64,000 bases of DNA from JAALLB01 sp051009575 (GCA_051009575.1 JBPCWL010000110.1:1-64000); one strand, 5' to 3'. Positions 49,253-59,204 are shown, numbered from the stretch's first letter. Made by a program: numbers and translations. Notes: generated by a model from the letters alone, not told the origin.

Positions 49253-50839
49253 ATGTCTTTACGAAAAAGTTTGTTCGGGGCTGCGGTCCTGACCGGCTTG
49301 ATGGCTACATCTGCTCTTGCTGAAACAACTTTCAAATATGCATTTCAGGGATCCCTGAAATCGCTCGATCCATATTCCCTGAATGAAACATTTACGCTTG
49401 GTACGCTGGGTAATGTCTATGAAGGACTGACCCGTCGCGGGCCAGATTTAAAAATTCATCCTGCTTTGGCTGAAAGTTGGGAGATCGTCGAACCAACCCG
49501 TTGGCGGTTCAATCTTCGCAAGGGCGTTAAATTTCACAACGGTAATGATTTCACGGCGGACGACGTCATATTTTCCGCTACACGGATTAAGTCAGAGGGC
49601 TCCGATCTGAAATCACGGTTTCCAGATGGCACCAAGTTTGAAAAAGTCGATGAGCATACACTTGACGTTGTTCTTACCGCGCCCAATCCTATTCTGCACT
49701 ATGAATGGTCAACCTGGTACATCATTGACAAGGAATGGGCAGAGGCCAACAATTCTGTAAAAGTGACCTCTGCGTCAGATCAGAATGCCAGCCCGATTTC
49801 ATTACAGGCGAACGGTACCGGCCCTTTCAAGCTGACCAGTCATGATGCAGGTGTCAAAACCACATTTGAGGCGAATGCGGATTGGTGGGACACTCCAAAG
49901 CACAACCTCGACAAGATTGAGTTTTCGACAATCGCATCCGATGCGACTCGCGTTGCTGCACTTTTGTCCGGTGAAATGGATCTTGTATATCCAATTCCAG
50001 TTCAGGATATCAAACGCGTGGAAAGCAACCCGACAACCAATGCTTTGACCGGCCCGGAACTTCGCACGATTTTCCTCGGCATGGATCAGCGCCGTGACGA
50101 ATTGCTCGAATCAAGCGTGAAAGGCAAGAATCCGTTCAAGGATGTTCGTGTTCGCCAGGCATTTTATCATGCGATTGATATTGAGGCGATCAAGGCCAAG
50201 GTAATGAGAAACCTTGCCACACCGTCCTCAATTATGATTTCACCATTCATGTTTGAAAATGCTGGGCAGTTTTCACGCCTTGACTATAATCCCGATGGCG
50301 CAAAAGCACTATTGGCAGAGGCTGGATATGGCGATGGATTTGAAGTCGGAATGGATTGTCCGAATGACCGCTATGTCAATGACGAGGCGATCTGCCAGGC
50401 AGTTGTCTCGATGCTTGCCAAAGTGGGTGTGAAGGTGAACCTCAATGCACAACCGAAGGCACAATACTTTGCCAAAGTTTTGGCATCTGGCGGCTTCAAT
50501 ACTTCCTTCTATCTTCTTGGTTGGACACCGGGTTCGTTTGACTCCTGGAACGTCTTGGCGAATCTTCACGGTTGTCGGGATGATGAAGGCAAGGGCGGCC
50601 TCTTCAATCTTGGTGGGTACTGTAACGAAAAGGTCGATACTTTGAGTGCCCAGATTCTCTCCGAGAATGATGCTACCAAGCGCCTGGACCTGATTACGCA
50701 GGCCTACAAGATGACAACTGACGAAGTAGGTTACATCCCCCTTCACCAGCAAGGTCTTGCCTGGGGCGTTTCCACGAACGTTGATCTGGTACAGCGTGCC
50801 GACAACGAGTTCATGATGTATTACGTGAACAAGAAATAA
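49253..50839 (+). CDS. dppA: ABC transporter peptide-binding protein (DppA/OppA type)
   Basis: A 528-aa SBP_bac_5 family precursor with a signal peptide (cleavage after SALA, near residue 23). It carries the family motif region RWRFNLRKGVKFHNGNDFTADDVIFS and YIPLHQQGLAWGVS near the end. It captures peptides or other oligomeric amines in the periplasm. GGGAGGA precedes the ATG. It heads a five-gene dpp operon and is followed by a strong hairpin. Confidence 0.9.
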   Translation: MSLRKSLFGAAVLTGLMATSALAETTFKYAFQGSLKSLDPYSLNETFTLGTLGNVYEGLTRRGPDLKIHPALAESWEIVEPTRWRFNLRKGVKFHNGNDFTADDVIFSATRIKSEGSDLKSRFPDGTKFEKVDEHTLDVVLTAPNPILHYEWSTWYIIDKEWAEANNSVKVTSASDQNASPISLQANGTGPFKLTSHDAGVKTTFEANADWWDTPKHNLDKIEFSTIASDATRVAALLSGEMDLVYPIPVQDIKRVESNPTTNALTGPELRTIFLGMDQRRDELLESSVKGKNPFKDVRVRQAFYHAIDIEAIKAKVMRNLATPSSIMISPFMFENAGQFSRLDYNPDGAKALLAEAGYGDGFEVGMDCPNDRYVNDEAICQAVVSMLAKVGVKVNLNAQPKAQYFAKVLASGGFNTSFYLLGWTPGSFDSWNVLANLHGCRDDEGKGGLFNLGGYCNEKVDTLSAQILSENDATKRLDLITQAYKMTTDEVGYIPLHQQGLAWGVSTNVDLVQRADNEFMMYYVNKK

Positions 50840-50847
50840 AGTATTGG

Positions 50848-50877
50848 TCAGGCCCGGTTCCTGCTAACCGGGCCTGA
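50848..50877 (+). promoter_or_regulatory. GC-rich hairpin between dppA and dppB
   Basis: The 12-bp arms TCAGGCCCGGTT (50848-50859) and AACCGGGCCTGA (50866-50877) are perfect. Only 9 nt separate it from the dppB ATG, where no good ribosome-binding site is seen. It probably protects dppA mRNA and lowers permease expression. The following TATTCTTTT could also make it a partial terminator. Confidence 0.65.
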
Positions 50878-50886
50878 TATTCTTTT

Positions 50887-51864
50887 ATGCTGGCCTTTGT
50901 CATTCAACGAATTTTTCAGTCTGCCCTGGTGATGTTGGTCGTCGCCCTGATAGCCTTTGTGATGTTCACATTCATTGGCGATCCGGTGGACCAGATGGTT
51001 GGCCTTGAAACGACTCTCGAAGAGCGGGAGCAGTTGCGGGAAAGGCTTGGTCTCAAAGATCCTATTCCCCTGCAATTTATCAATTTTATCGGCAATGCCA
51101 TTCAGGGTGACTTCGGCATTTCGTATCAGTTCAAGCGTCCGGTCGCGACGATGATTGGTGAACGTCTGCCGGCGACACTTGAGCTTTCGTTTGTTTCTGC
51201 ACTGTTTGCGCTTGTGGCGGGAATCCCGATGGGTGTTTACACCGCTTTGAGACGTGACAGCATCATTTCAAAGCTCTTTTTGACTATTTCCCTGATCGGT
51301 ATTTCACTCCCGACATTCCTGATCGGTATTTTGTTGATATTCTTTTTTGCCGTTCAACTGCAATGGTTGCCGAGTTTCGGACGTGGCCAGACTGTCGATC
51401 TTGGCTGGTGGTCAACCGGCCTGCTGACTTCCTCGGGGCTTAAGGCAATCATTATGCCGGCAATTACCCTGGGACTTTTCCAAATGACGTTGATCATGCG
51501 CCTTGTGCGCTCTGAAATGCTGGAAGTTCTTCGTACAGACTACATCAAGTTCGCGCGCGCTAGAGGTCTTCGTGACCGTGCAATTCATTTCGGCCACGCA
51601 TTGAAGAATACACTTGTACCGGTCATCACCATTACCGGATTGCAACTCGGTGCGATTATCGCCTTTGCAATCATCACGGAGACGGTGTTTTCCTGGCCCG
51701 GAATGGGTCTCTTGTTCCTTCAGGCGGTGCAGGATGTGGACATTCCGATTATGTCAGCTTACCTGCTGATGATTGCCTTCCTGTTCGTGATTATCAACCT
51801 GATTGTTGATCTCCTGTACGTGTTTGTTGATCCGCGTATTCGGATCACAGGCGGTGAAGCGTGA
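50887..51864 (+). CDS. dppB: Peptide ABC transporter permease (DppB type)
   Basis: A 325-aa inner-membrane protein with about six hydrophobic segments. The coupling loop DYIKFARARGLRDRAI and the C-terminal PGMGLL.F region match BPD_transp_1 permeases of the Dpp/Opp group. The ribosome-binding site is poor, and the preceding hairpin sits right before the start. It forms the pore with DppC. Confidence 0.93.
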   Translation: MLAFVIQRIFQSALVMLVVALIAFVMFTFIGDPVDQMVGLETTLEEREQLRERLGLKDPIPLQFINFIGNAIQGDFGISYQFKRPVATMIGERLPATLELSFVSALFALVAGIPMGVYTALRRDSIISKLFLTISLIGISLPTFLIGILLIFFFAVQLQWLPSFGRGQTVDLGWWSTGLLTSSGLKAIIMPAITLGLFQMTLIMRLVRSEMLEVLRTDYIKFARARGLRDRAIHFGHALKNTLVPVITITGLQLGAIIAFAIITETVFSWPGMGLLFLQAVQDVDIPIMSAYLLMIAFLFVIINLIVDLLYVFVDPRIRITGGEA

Positions 51865-51874
51865 GGAATATTTG

Positions 51875-52858
51875 ATGCCAAATGTAGCGGGGGGGAACAC
51901 CAAAGAACAGTCACAGGATGTTCGTGATTCTGGAGTTCCGGATCGTAAAAGCCTGATTGAATCGATATTTGACTCTGACATTTGGCACTCATTCAAGCGC
52001 TCAAAAATTACCATCGTTGCAGCAATCGTAACATTTCTGATATTCTTTGGCGCACTGTTTGCGCCGCTGATTGCTCCACAAAATCCATTTGATCCAGTAA
52101 ACCTCTCCCTGATTGACTCACTGATCCCGCCTGTCTGGGAAGAAGGGGGTGACTCCCGGTTTTTACTGGGCACGGATGATCAGGGTAGAGGCATCCTTTC
52201 CACCCTGCTGTACGGCTCCAGAATTTCTTTGGCGGTTGGATTTGCTTCAGTTGTTTTTGCGGCAATCCTGGGCATTTCTCTTGGATTACTGGCAGGCTAT
52301 GCGGGTGGCAGAACCGATGCAATCATCATGCGGATAGCCGATATTCAGCTGACATTTCCTGCAATTTTGATTGCACTGTTGATCGACGGCTCCCTTCGGG
52401 GTGCCCTGGGCGGCATTAACCGGGAACAATCAGCTTTTTATGTTCTGGTCTTGTCGATCGGTTTGTCATTCTGGGTTCAGTACGCCCGAACGGTTCGCTC
52501 TTCAACACTGGTAGAACGAAACAAGGAATATGTTCAGGCTGCCCGTTTGATAGGGCTGCATCCAATAAGAATCATGGCACGCCATGTCTTGCCGAACGTC
52601 ATGGGGCCGGTGCTGGTAATTGCCACTATAAATCTGGCCCTGGCAATAATCACAGAAGCGACCCTTTCGTTTCTTGGTGTGGGCATACCCGCTACACAAC
52701 CCTCACTTGGCACCATGATCCGGATCGGCAACGACTTCCTGTTTTCAGGTGAATGGTGGATTACCATGTTTCCGGGCATCATGCTTGCGGTTCTGGTTCT
52801 TGCAGTGAACTTGCTGGGCGACTGGCTGCGGGATGCCCTTAATCCGAGGTTGCGATAA
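51875..52858 (+). CDS. dppC: Peptide ABC transporter permease (DppC type)
   Basis: A 327-aa inner-membrane protein. After a hydrophilic N-terminus come about six membrane segments, the OppC_N segment LFAPLIAPQNPF, the GTDDQGRGILST motif typical of DppC, and the coupling loop YVQAARLIGLHPIRIM. ATG 51875 has GAGGA at 8-9 nt; the frame reaching back to 51803 overlaps dppB and is discarded. Its stop overlaps the dppD start by 1 bp. Confidence 0.93.
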   Translation: MPNVAGGNTKEQSQDVRDSGVPDRKSLIESIFDSDIWHSFKRSKITIVAAIVTFLIFFGALFAPLIAPQNPFDPVNLSLIDSLIPPVWEEGGDSRFLLGTDDQGRGILSTLLYGSRISLAVGFASVVFAAILGISLGLLAGYAGGRTDAIIMRIADIQLTFPAILIALLIDGSLRGALGGINREQSAFYVLVLSIGLSFWVQYARTVRSSTLVERNKEYVQAARLIGLHPIRIMARHVLPNVMGPVLVIATINLALAIITEATLSFLGVGIPATQPSLGTMIRIGNDFLFSGEWWITMFPGIMLAVLVLAVNLLGDWLRDALNPRLR

Positions 52859-53835
52859 TGGCTGAAAACCTCGTTTCCGTAAAAGATCTTGTTGTTGAGT
52901 TCCCGACCCGCAAGGGAATCCTGACGGCTGTTGACCGGATCAGTTTTAACCTTGCAAAGGGTGAGGTGCTGGGTGTTGTAGGCGAATCCGGTGCCGGCAA
53001 GTCGATGACTGGCGCAGCCATCATTGGACTGATTGAACCTCCCGGTCACATTGCCGGCGGAACCATTCATCTTGGTGGAGACCGTATTGACAACTTGCCA
53101 CAGGAAGCAATGCGCCGGGTGCGTGGCAAGCGCATCGGCGTCATATTTCAGGATCCACTGACTTCGCTAAATCCCCTTTACACCATTGCCGAGCAGTTGG
53201 TGGAGACAATCCGTATGCATTTGAACCTTACACCGGCCCAGGCAAGAGACCGTGCGATAGCGCTTCTGGACGAAGTCGGCATTCCCGCTGCTTCCCGCAG
53301 GATTGATGATTACCCTCACCAGTTTTCGGGTGGCATGCGCCAGCGAGTCGTTATTGCCCTGGCGCTTTGTGCGGAGCCTGAACTAGTAATCGCAGATGAA
53401 CCCACAACAGCATTGGATGTATCGGTACAGTCACAAATCATCGATGTTCTAAAACGCATGTGCGAGGACCACGGCACATCGGTTATGTTGATCACACACG
53501 ATATGGGGGTGATTGCGGAAGCAGCGGACCGGGTCGCCGTGATGTATGCGGGACGCATTGCTGAAATCGGACCCGTTCGCGATGTTGTCCAGGATGCAAA
53601 ACATCCCTATACAGCCGGGTTGATGGGATCGATCCCGACACTTTCACAAAACGAGAAACGTCTGACTCAAATTCCCGGCTCCATGCCACGGCTCACTGAA
53701 ATACCCACCGGTTGCGCTTTCAACCCCCGGTGTGGCAAGGTTTTTGATGCATGCCACAGGATTCAGCCTGACATTGTTGACGTAAACGGTCGTCAGGTGG
53801 CTTGTCTGCTCTATGACAGGGAAACTGCCAAATGA
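52858..53835 (+). CDS. dppD: Peptide ABC transporter ATPase (DppD type)
   Basis: A 325-aa ABC ATPase. Walker A is GESGAGKS, the signature FSGGMRQR and Walker B VIADEPTTALD are intact. The C-terminal oligopeptide-type extension with the Cys-containing PTGCAFNPRCGKVFDAC motif is present; in related ATPases such Cys residues bind an iron-sulfur cluster. It overlaps dppF by 4 bp (ATGA). Confidence 0.95.
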   Translation: MAENLVSVKDLVVEFPTRKGILTAVDRISFNLAKGEVLGVVGESGAGKSMTGAAIIGLIEPPGHIAGGTIHLGGDRIDNLPQEAMRRVRGKRIGVIFQDPLTSLNPLYTIAEQLVETIRMHLNLTPAQARDRAIALLDEVGIPAASRRIDDYPHQFSGGMRQRVVIALALCAEPELVIADEPTTALDVSVQSQIIDVLKRMCEDHGTSVMLITHDMGVIAEAADRVAVMYAGRIAEIGPVRDVVQDAKHPYTAGLMGSIPTLSQNEKRLTQIPGSMPRLTEIPTGCAFNPRCGKVFDACHRIQPDIVDVNGRQVACLLYDRETAK

Positions 53836-54812
53836 GCAATTCCCTTGTCGAAATTCGCAACCTTACCCGTAGGTTTGATGTTTCAAAACCTTGGCTAAAC
53901 AGGGTGCTGGAGCGGGAGGAAAAAAAATTCCTGACTGCTGTAAATGACGTATCCTTTGAAATCAGGCGGGGCGAAACCTTCGCACTTGTCGGTGAATCGG
54001 GTTCTGGTAAGTCAACAATCGCGAAACTGATCGTGGGTCTGTTGAAAGCCAGTTCCGGGGATATTGTATTTGATGGGAATCCGATGACGACGGCAGGTGG
54101 CGCGCAAATGCGCGAATTGCGCAGCCGGTTTCAAATGATCTTTCAGGATCCGTTTGCTTCCCTAAATCCGCGTTGGCGCGTGAAGGACATCATCGCCGAG
54201 CCGATCCGCACCTTTGGTCTCAAGGGGCTTAAAACCACGATAGAAAAGCGGGTTGATGAGTTGCTTGAAACCGTTGGTCTTTCCAGCGTCGACGGAGAAA
54301 AATTCCCGCATGAGTTTTCAGGGGGGCAACGGCAACGCATTGCGATTGCAAGGGCCCTGTCAGCCCAGCCGGAGTTCATTGTTTGTGATGAACCCACTTC
54401 AGCGCTTGATGTTTCCGTTCAGGCACAAATTCTCAACCTGATGCGTGATCTGCAGGATGAATTCGGCTTGACATATCTGTTTATCAGCCATGACTTGTCA
54501 GTAGTCCGTCACATGGCCAGTCGTATTGGTGTGTTGTATCTGGGTCGTCTGGTTGAAGTGGCGGAAGGCAAGACGCTGTTCCATGATCCCCAGCATCCTT
54601 ATACAAAAATGTTACTGGATGCGGTACCCGATCTTGAAATGACAGGACGCAAACGCAAACCCGTGGAAGGGGAAATACCCAATCCGATTGATCCACCAAC
54701 AGGTTGTGCATTTCATCCACGTTGTTCGCAGGTCCATGACCGCTGCAAGATGGAGCTTCCTCTACTTAAGCAACATGGAAAAGGCGAGGCATCCTGCTTT
54801 GCGCTTGACTAA
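53832..54812 (+). CDS. dppF: Peptide ABC transporter ATPase (DppF type)
   Basis: A 326-aa ABC ATPase, last of the dpp operon. Walker A is GESGSGKST, the signature FSGGQRQR and Walker B IVCDEPTSALD are present, and the C-terminal PTGCAFHPRCSQVHDRC motif mirrors DppD. It pairs with DppD to energise peptide import. The gene ends 9 bp from the convergent xseA stop without a visible strong terminator. Confidence 0.95.
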   Translation: MSNSLVEIRNLTRRFDVSKPWLNRVLEREEKKFLTAVNDVSFEIRRGETFALVGESGSGKSTIAKLIVGLLKASSGDIVFDGNPMTTAGGAQMRELRSRFQMIFQDPFASLNPRWRVKDIIAEPIRTFGLKGLKTTIEKRVDELLETVGLSSVDGEKFPHEFSGGQRQRIAIARALSAQPEFIVCDEPTSALDVSVQAQILNLMRDLQDEFGLTYLFISHDLSVVRHMASRIGVLYLGRLVEVAEGKTLFHDPQHPYTKMLLDAVPDLEMTGRKRKPVEGEIPNPIDPPTGCAFHPRCSQVHDRCKMELPLLKQHGKGEASCFALD

Positions 54813-54821
54813 ATCATCAAT

Positions 54822-56267
54822 TCAAAAAAGGCTGCCCTGATCGGTGGAGCCCGGTTTTTTCCGTTTTGCCGGAGTTTTGGCCAAAGCAGGTTTTTGGCTT
54901 TCTCCTGCGGCAATCCCGGCAATATGGCCGTCTTTCAACTCGACATCAAAGGCATCGCCCACGTGGATTGATTTCGCCGAGTTGACAGGCCTTCCTTCGG
55001 TAGTCCGGATCACCGCATAGCCGCGATCCAGAACCGCCCTGTAGGACAAGCTTTCAAGCAACCTCTCCGCCTGGTCTATTCGGGCCCCGGTTTGCGCTGT
55101 ATAATTCACGAATGCCGAATTGGCCCTGCGGTTGAGGGTTTCAAGCTTGTCCCGGTTTCGGGAAATCGAAACTTCAAGGCCGCGATGAGATAAACGAGAA
55201 GCAATCCGTTCATAGGCGGTGCGCTTGGTTCTCGCTGCCATATCCAGCCCCCGCCCCAAACGCCCGCTTGCCTCATCCAGCCGCCGCCGTGGCATTGCGA
55301 GTAGTGAATCCGGTGTTGCAAGCCCCCGGCTTGCCGCCAGCAGAACACTGCGCGCCTTTTCAAATTGGCGAAGAAGTGCTGATTGCAATCGGGCTTTGTA
55401 TGAGGCAATTGTTGCGTCCAGTTCTGCTTTCACGGGAACGGCCAGTTCGGCGGCTCCGGTCGGAGTGGGAGCGCGTATATCTGCAACAAGATCGATCAAG
55501 GTCCAATCCGTTTCGTGCCCAACTGCAGAAATCAGGGGAATATTTGAATTAGCAGCTGCCCTTACGACGGCCTCGTCATTAAAGCCCCATAGATCCTCGA
55601 TACTGCCGCCACCGCGGGCGACAATCAGAAGATCAGGGCGATCTGCATCATTCATGGCATTGAAGCCAATAATTGCACTACTGACTTCAGCACCGGTTGT
55701 TTCGCCTTGAACCCGAACCGGCCAAACGGTGATGTGTAACGGAAATCGGTCAGAAATCCGATGAAGGATGTCCCGGATGACGGCTCCGGTTGGTGAAGTG
55801 ATCACGCCGATTTTTCCAGGCAAATAAGGAAGCAACTGTTTTCGCTCTGGCGCAAACAGTCCTTCAGCCTCAAGCTTCTTTTTTCGCTCTTCCAATAACG
55901 CCATCAAGGCGCCGGCACCGGCAGGTTCCAGGTTATCGATTACAATCTGGTATTTGGAGGAACCCGGATAGGTGGTGAGTTTGCCGGATGCGATGACTTC
56001 AAGGCCCTCGTCCGGCTTGTGTTTTAACCGATTGAAAACACCTTTCCAAATCACAGCTTCGATTCGGGCCCGGTCATCCTTTAGAGCGAAATAACAATGG
56101 CCAGATGAATGCGGTCCGCGGTAGCCGGTAATTTCTCCACGCACACGAACATGCCCGAACCGGTCTTCTACGGTTTTTTTCAGCGAGGCTGAAATTTCGG
56201 TTACGGTGTATTCAACTTGATTGGTTTTGGCGTTGCCCGTATCGGAAAAGGTTTGTTGATCACTCAT
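54822..56267 (-). CDS. xseA: Exodeoxyribonuclease VII large subunit
   Basis: A 481-aa protein. The N-terminal OB domain (about 17-110) contains VRVRGEITGYRGPHSSGHCYF, the catalytic core has ITSPTGAVIRDILHR and RGGGSIEDLWGFNDE, a long coiled coil follows (about 290-400), and the C-terminal segment has LDRGYAVIRT. With XseB it degrades single-stranded DNA in both directions. No xseB gene is in the window. The start is 37 bp after the exporter permease stop, so it may share a transcript with that gene. Confidence 0.95.
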   Translation of the reverse strand: MSDQQTFSDTGNAKTNQVEYTVTEISASLKKTVEDRFGHVRVRGEITGYRGPHSSGHCYFALKDDRARIEAVIWKGVFNRLKHKPDEGLEVIASGKLTTYPGSSKYQIVIDNLEPAGAGALMALLEERKKKLEAEGLFAPERKQLLPYLPGKIGVITSPTGAVIRDILHRISDRFPLHITVWPVRVQGETTGAEVSSAIIGFNAMNDADRPDLLIVARGGGSIEDLWGFNDEAVVRAAANSNIPLISAVGHETDWTLIDLVADIRAPTPTGAAELAVPVKAELDATIASYKARLQSALLRQFEKARSVLLAASRGLATPDSLLAMPRRRLDEASGRLGRGLDMAARTKRTAYERIASRLSHRGLEVSISRNRDKLETLNRRANSAFVNYTAQTGARIDQAERLLESLSYRAVLDRGYAVIRTTEGRPVNSAKSIHVGDAFDVELKDGHIAGIAAGESQKPALAKTPAKRKKPGSTDQGSLF

Positions 56268-56304
56268 CCAACCCTTTTAGCAGAAAGCGGCTGTAGTACT
56301 TAAT

Positions 56305-57852
56305 TCAAATTTCCAGTTGCGGCCGGAAACTGCGGGCTATCCACAAGGTCGCAATAGCCAAAAGCACGGTGACTGGCACGAGAAGCCACACACCGGTTGC
56401 AACGAGACCCGTTGTCCCAGCCCACAAAATCGAGGAAAATGCCTCCGCGAGTGTTGCCACCTTTGAGGATGTTTGCCGTCTGCGAAAATTTGAACGTTTT
56501 GCCTGGCTCCGGAACCATAGTTGGATCATGGTTGCCGAAACAGTAGCGGCACCAATTCCCGCTGCTGCGATTACAGCAAGCTTAATGTCAAAGACCGCGA
56601 CAAGAAGAAGGATAGGTGAAACCACAACAGCGATAGCACCAAGAACGGCTTCGGTTTTTGCGCGGATCACAGCACCCTTTGCGACAGGCGCTGTTTGCAC
56701 CAGTTGCGGAGCATCTTCACCTGAAATTGCCAACCAGGCCAAACCACCAGCGAGTTGTCCGGAGGCCATTACCAGAACCGGAATGGCAACGACCGCAAGT
56801 GCACCTGCATTGCCGAATCCCTGCCAAAGCATGAACGCGGGGGGGATGAGGTAAAGAATTTGCATCAGTGTTTGCGATATTAGCCAGTGATCCCGCAGCA
56901 GGAGTTTCCATTCCTTGTGACGGAGCACCGTCCCCTGGTTTTTCGAAGAGAAGGAAGCCCGGCTGGCCTTAACACATGATTTGGTTTGACTGATTCCTGC
57001 CGCGATGATTACCCGCTCACCAAAACTCTTTGCAAAAGCCAGTATGGTGCCACCAAGAATTGCGAGCGAACCGAACAAAACCAGTAGCAGGGCATCTATA
57101 TCTCCAAGTACCGCGCGGGCAGGAATCCAAATCCAGCTGCCGAGATCCGGCACTGATTGGGTGACCATATCGGAAGTAAAAAATTCCATGCGTGAGATGC
57201 TGCCCAAAGAAGTAATCGCAGCAAGTTGAATGCCAATAATGAATCCCGCACCAACAACTGCTGCAATAATCTGGGAAACCAACCTGGTACTTTTGGCCCC
57301 AATGGTTTCAAACATTGCGATTGTCAGCCCTAGTGACAGGGCAGTCGCCAAAGCACCGCAAGCAGCAATGACCGGATAGGCAGCCAACCACCAGATGCTG
57401 TGAAAAATCGCGAGTATATTGATGGCTGACCCGAAAATCAGAAGCGACAAGGAGGTCGTTGTGACTGTGATCGCCCCGATCCGCACCGCAAAGATCCGGC
57501 GCGCGGAGACCGGTGAAGAAAGTATCAGATCCAGATCCGATCTCGAATAAAATACCCGGGTTACCAATTCCATTGCCTGGGACATCATCAATGATATGGC
57601 CAGTAAAAGACTTCCGGAAACAGCGGCAAACAAACTCTTGTTGATGACGAGCCCACTCTTGATAATCGGCGACAGGACCGAATAGGCAATTGCATGAACA
57701 ACAAGCATTGCGCAGATTATGAAAGCAACAATTGTTTTTTCCCGGCCAGGCTTACCGGCACTCATCATGCGCACGAAATCGCGCCACGACAGATTGAATT
57801 CGTGCCGCGCAAACCAGGAAAGGGATCCTACTGCAGGATTGGCAATATTCAT
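56305..57852 (-). CDS. ABC exporter permease
   Basis: A 515-aa inner-membrane protein with about twelve hydrophobic segments. It follows its ATPase with a 4-bp start-stop overlap, so the two form one exporter. The family resembles large ABC-2-type permeases with motifs such as FYSRSDLDLILSSPVSARRIF, which is the conserved region before the second membrane block. Its substrate is unknown. Confidence 0.8.
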   Translation of the reverse strand: MNIANPAVGSLSWFARHEFNLSWRDFVRMMSAGKPGREKTIVAFIICAMLVVHAIAYSVLSPIIKSGLVINKSLFAAVSGSLLLAISLMMSQAMELVTRVFYSRSDLDLILSSPVSARRIFAVRIGAITVTTTSLSLLIFGSAINILAIFHSIWWLAAYPVIAACGALATALSLGLTIAMFETIGAKSTRLVSQIIAAVVGAGFIIGIQLAAITSLGSISRMEFFTSDMVTQSVPDLGSWIWIPARAVLGDIDALLLVLFGSLAILGGTILAFAKSFGERVIIAAGISQTKSCVKASRASFSSKNQGTVLRHKEWKLLLRDHWLISQTLMQILYLIPPAFMLWQGFGNAGALAVVAIPVLVMASGQLAGGLAWLAISGEDAPQLVQTAPVAKGAVIRAKTEAVLGAIAVVVSPILLLVAVFDIKLAVIAAAGIGAATVSATMIQLWFRSQAKRSNFRRRQTSSKVATLAEAFSSILWAGTTGLVATGVWLLVPVTVLLAIATLWIARSFRPQLEI

Positions 57853-58607
57853 GCCGCAACTGCCTGTTCTTCGTTGTCTTCCTCAACCAGGCCAAGAAAG
57901 ATCTCTTCAAGGGTGGTATTTTCCTTGCCGGCCTGTCTGCGCAGGGTTTCTAGTGTGCCTTCCGCGATCAGGCGACCGTTGGAAATGACGCCGATGCGTT
58001 CAGCCATACGTTCTGCAACTTCAAGAATATGAGTGGTCATGATAACCGAACAACCGCGTTTTACCCTGGCAAGCAGAACGTCCTTTACCAGTCGGGCAGA
58101 TCCGGCATCCAGACCTGTTAAAGGTTCATCCAGAATAATCAGGCGTGGGTCATGAACCAAAGCACCGGCCAGGGCAACTTTCTGCCGCATGCCTTTCGAA
58201 AACCCCTCACAGCGTTCATGTGCGTGAGGTTCCAATGCCAACCAGTCCAGAAGATCATTCGCATTTCGTTTGGCATCTTCGGTCTCTACGCCCCAAAGTC
58301 CGGCCACAAACTCCAGATACTCAAGTGGTGTAAGTCGGTCGTAGATCATGGGCTCGTCGGGAACCCAGGCCATCATCTGCTTGACACCTACCGGATTGGT
58401 CTCCGCATTTTCTCCGAACACGTGAATTTCCCCCTCATCCGGTCTCATAAGCCCGGCAACCATCCGCAACGAAGTTGTCTTTCCCGCACCATTGGGGCCG
58501 AGCAGGGCATAAAACTCGCCTGAATTTACCGAAAAATTCAGGTTATTGACCGCTGGCCGGTCAAATGATTTCGAGAGGTATTTCACCTCCAGCGCCATTT
58601 CTTGCAT
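57849..58607 (-). CDS. ABC exporter ATPase
   Basis: A 252-aa ATPase of the ABC-2/DrrA group. Walker A is GPNGAGKTT, signature FSKGMRQK and Walker B LIILDEPLTGLD. The C-terminal part (LRRQAGKENTTLEEIFLGLV) is typical of export ATPases. ATG 58607 has GGTGG at 8 nt; GTG 58619 would add four residues. It works with the permease gene that it overlaps. Confidence 0.92.
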   Translation of the reverse strand: MQEMALEVKYLSKSFDRPAVNNLNFSVNSGEFYALLGPNGAGKTTSLRMVAGLMRPDEGEIHVFGENAETNPVGVKQMMAWVPDEPMIYDRLTPLEYLEFVAGLWGVETEDAKRNANDLLDWLALEPHAHERCEGFSKGMRQKVALAGALVHDPRLIILDEPLTGLDAGSARLVKDVLLARVKRGCSVIMTTHILEVAERMAERIGVISNGRLIAEGTLETLRRQAGKENTTLEEIFLGLVEEDNEEQAVAA

Positions 58608-58619
58608 GCAGTTTACCAC

Positions 58620-58849
58620 CCGTTCTGAAAACTCAGACCGAACGGTTGCATGGCAGGGTTTCGGTTCGGTAAACCCTTGACGATGACTTTTACAGATATC
58701 AGATCAATTTAGTGGTCAATTATTTGAAGAATGAGAAAATATAATGAAATCAGGTATTTAAAGTATGGTTCCGCAGCAGGATGTTTAAGCTTGTATTAAC
58801 CATGAAGGTACTAATGTGGGAATACAGGTTGGGTAGTGGAAATCTTTGA
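58620..58849. other. Divergent intergenic region, ABC exporter / PilZ-like gene
   Basis: About 230 bp with no gene. An AT-rich stretch (about 58700-58790) probably holds the promoters of both neighbours. No clear operator repeat or structured RNA was seen. Confidence 0.35.
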
Positions 58850-59182
58850 ATGAATCTAAATACCGAAAAATCAGGAGCTGGTCGGAAAAACCGCAAGGCT
58901 AGATCAGTTCTAAGTAGGCGAATTCCGAGAATTGGCCGAGTTGTCTTTGCAGATGAAAGCAGCGCGGTGCATTGTTCTGTCAAGGAATTTACGCAAAACA
59001 GGGCAATATTGACGATGTCAGGATGGTTAGGCTTGCCTTCAAGTTTCACTCTTTATGTCGAGCCGGACAGTATTCGCGCAAAGTGCAAGGTTGTCCGAAG
59101 CAATGGAAGCAATGTCGAAGTTCTGTTGAGCGAATTGGAAGACAATGTCCGGTTCCGGTCATCCCACGCAATGGCAACCTAA
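58850..59182 (+). CDS. PilZ-like protein with degenerate c-di-GMP motifs
   Basis: A 110-aa protein. The arrangement RRIPRIGRVVFADE followed by a beta-rich stretch and VRSNGSNVEVLLSE resembles small single-domain PilZ proteins of Hyphomicrobiales. The RxxxR part is roughly kept, but the usual (D/N)xSxxG motif reads KEFTQNRAIL, so c-di-GMP binding is doubtful. It is a single-gene unit, ending 22 bp from the convergent gshA. Confidence 0.6.
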   Translation: MNLNTEKSGAGRKNRKARSVLSRRIPRIGRVVFADESSAVHCSVKEFTQNRAILTMSGWLGLPSSFTLYVEPDSIRAKCKVVRSNGSNVEVLLSELEDNVRFRSSHAMAT

Positions 59183-59204
59183 ATCCCGTAAAGCAAAACC
59201 GAGT

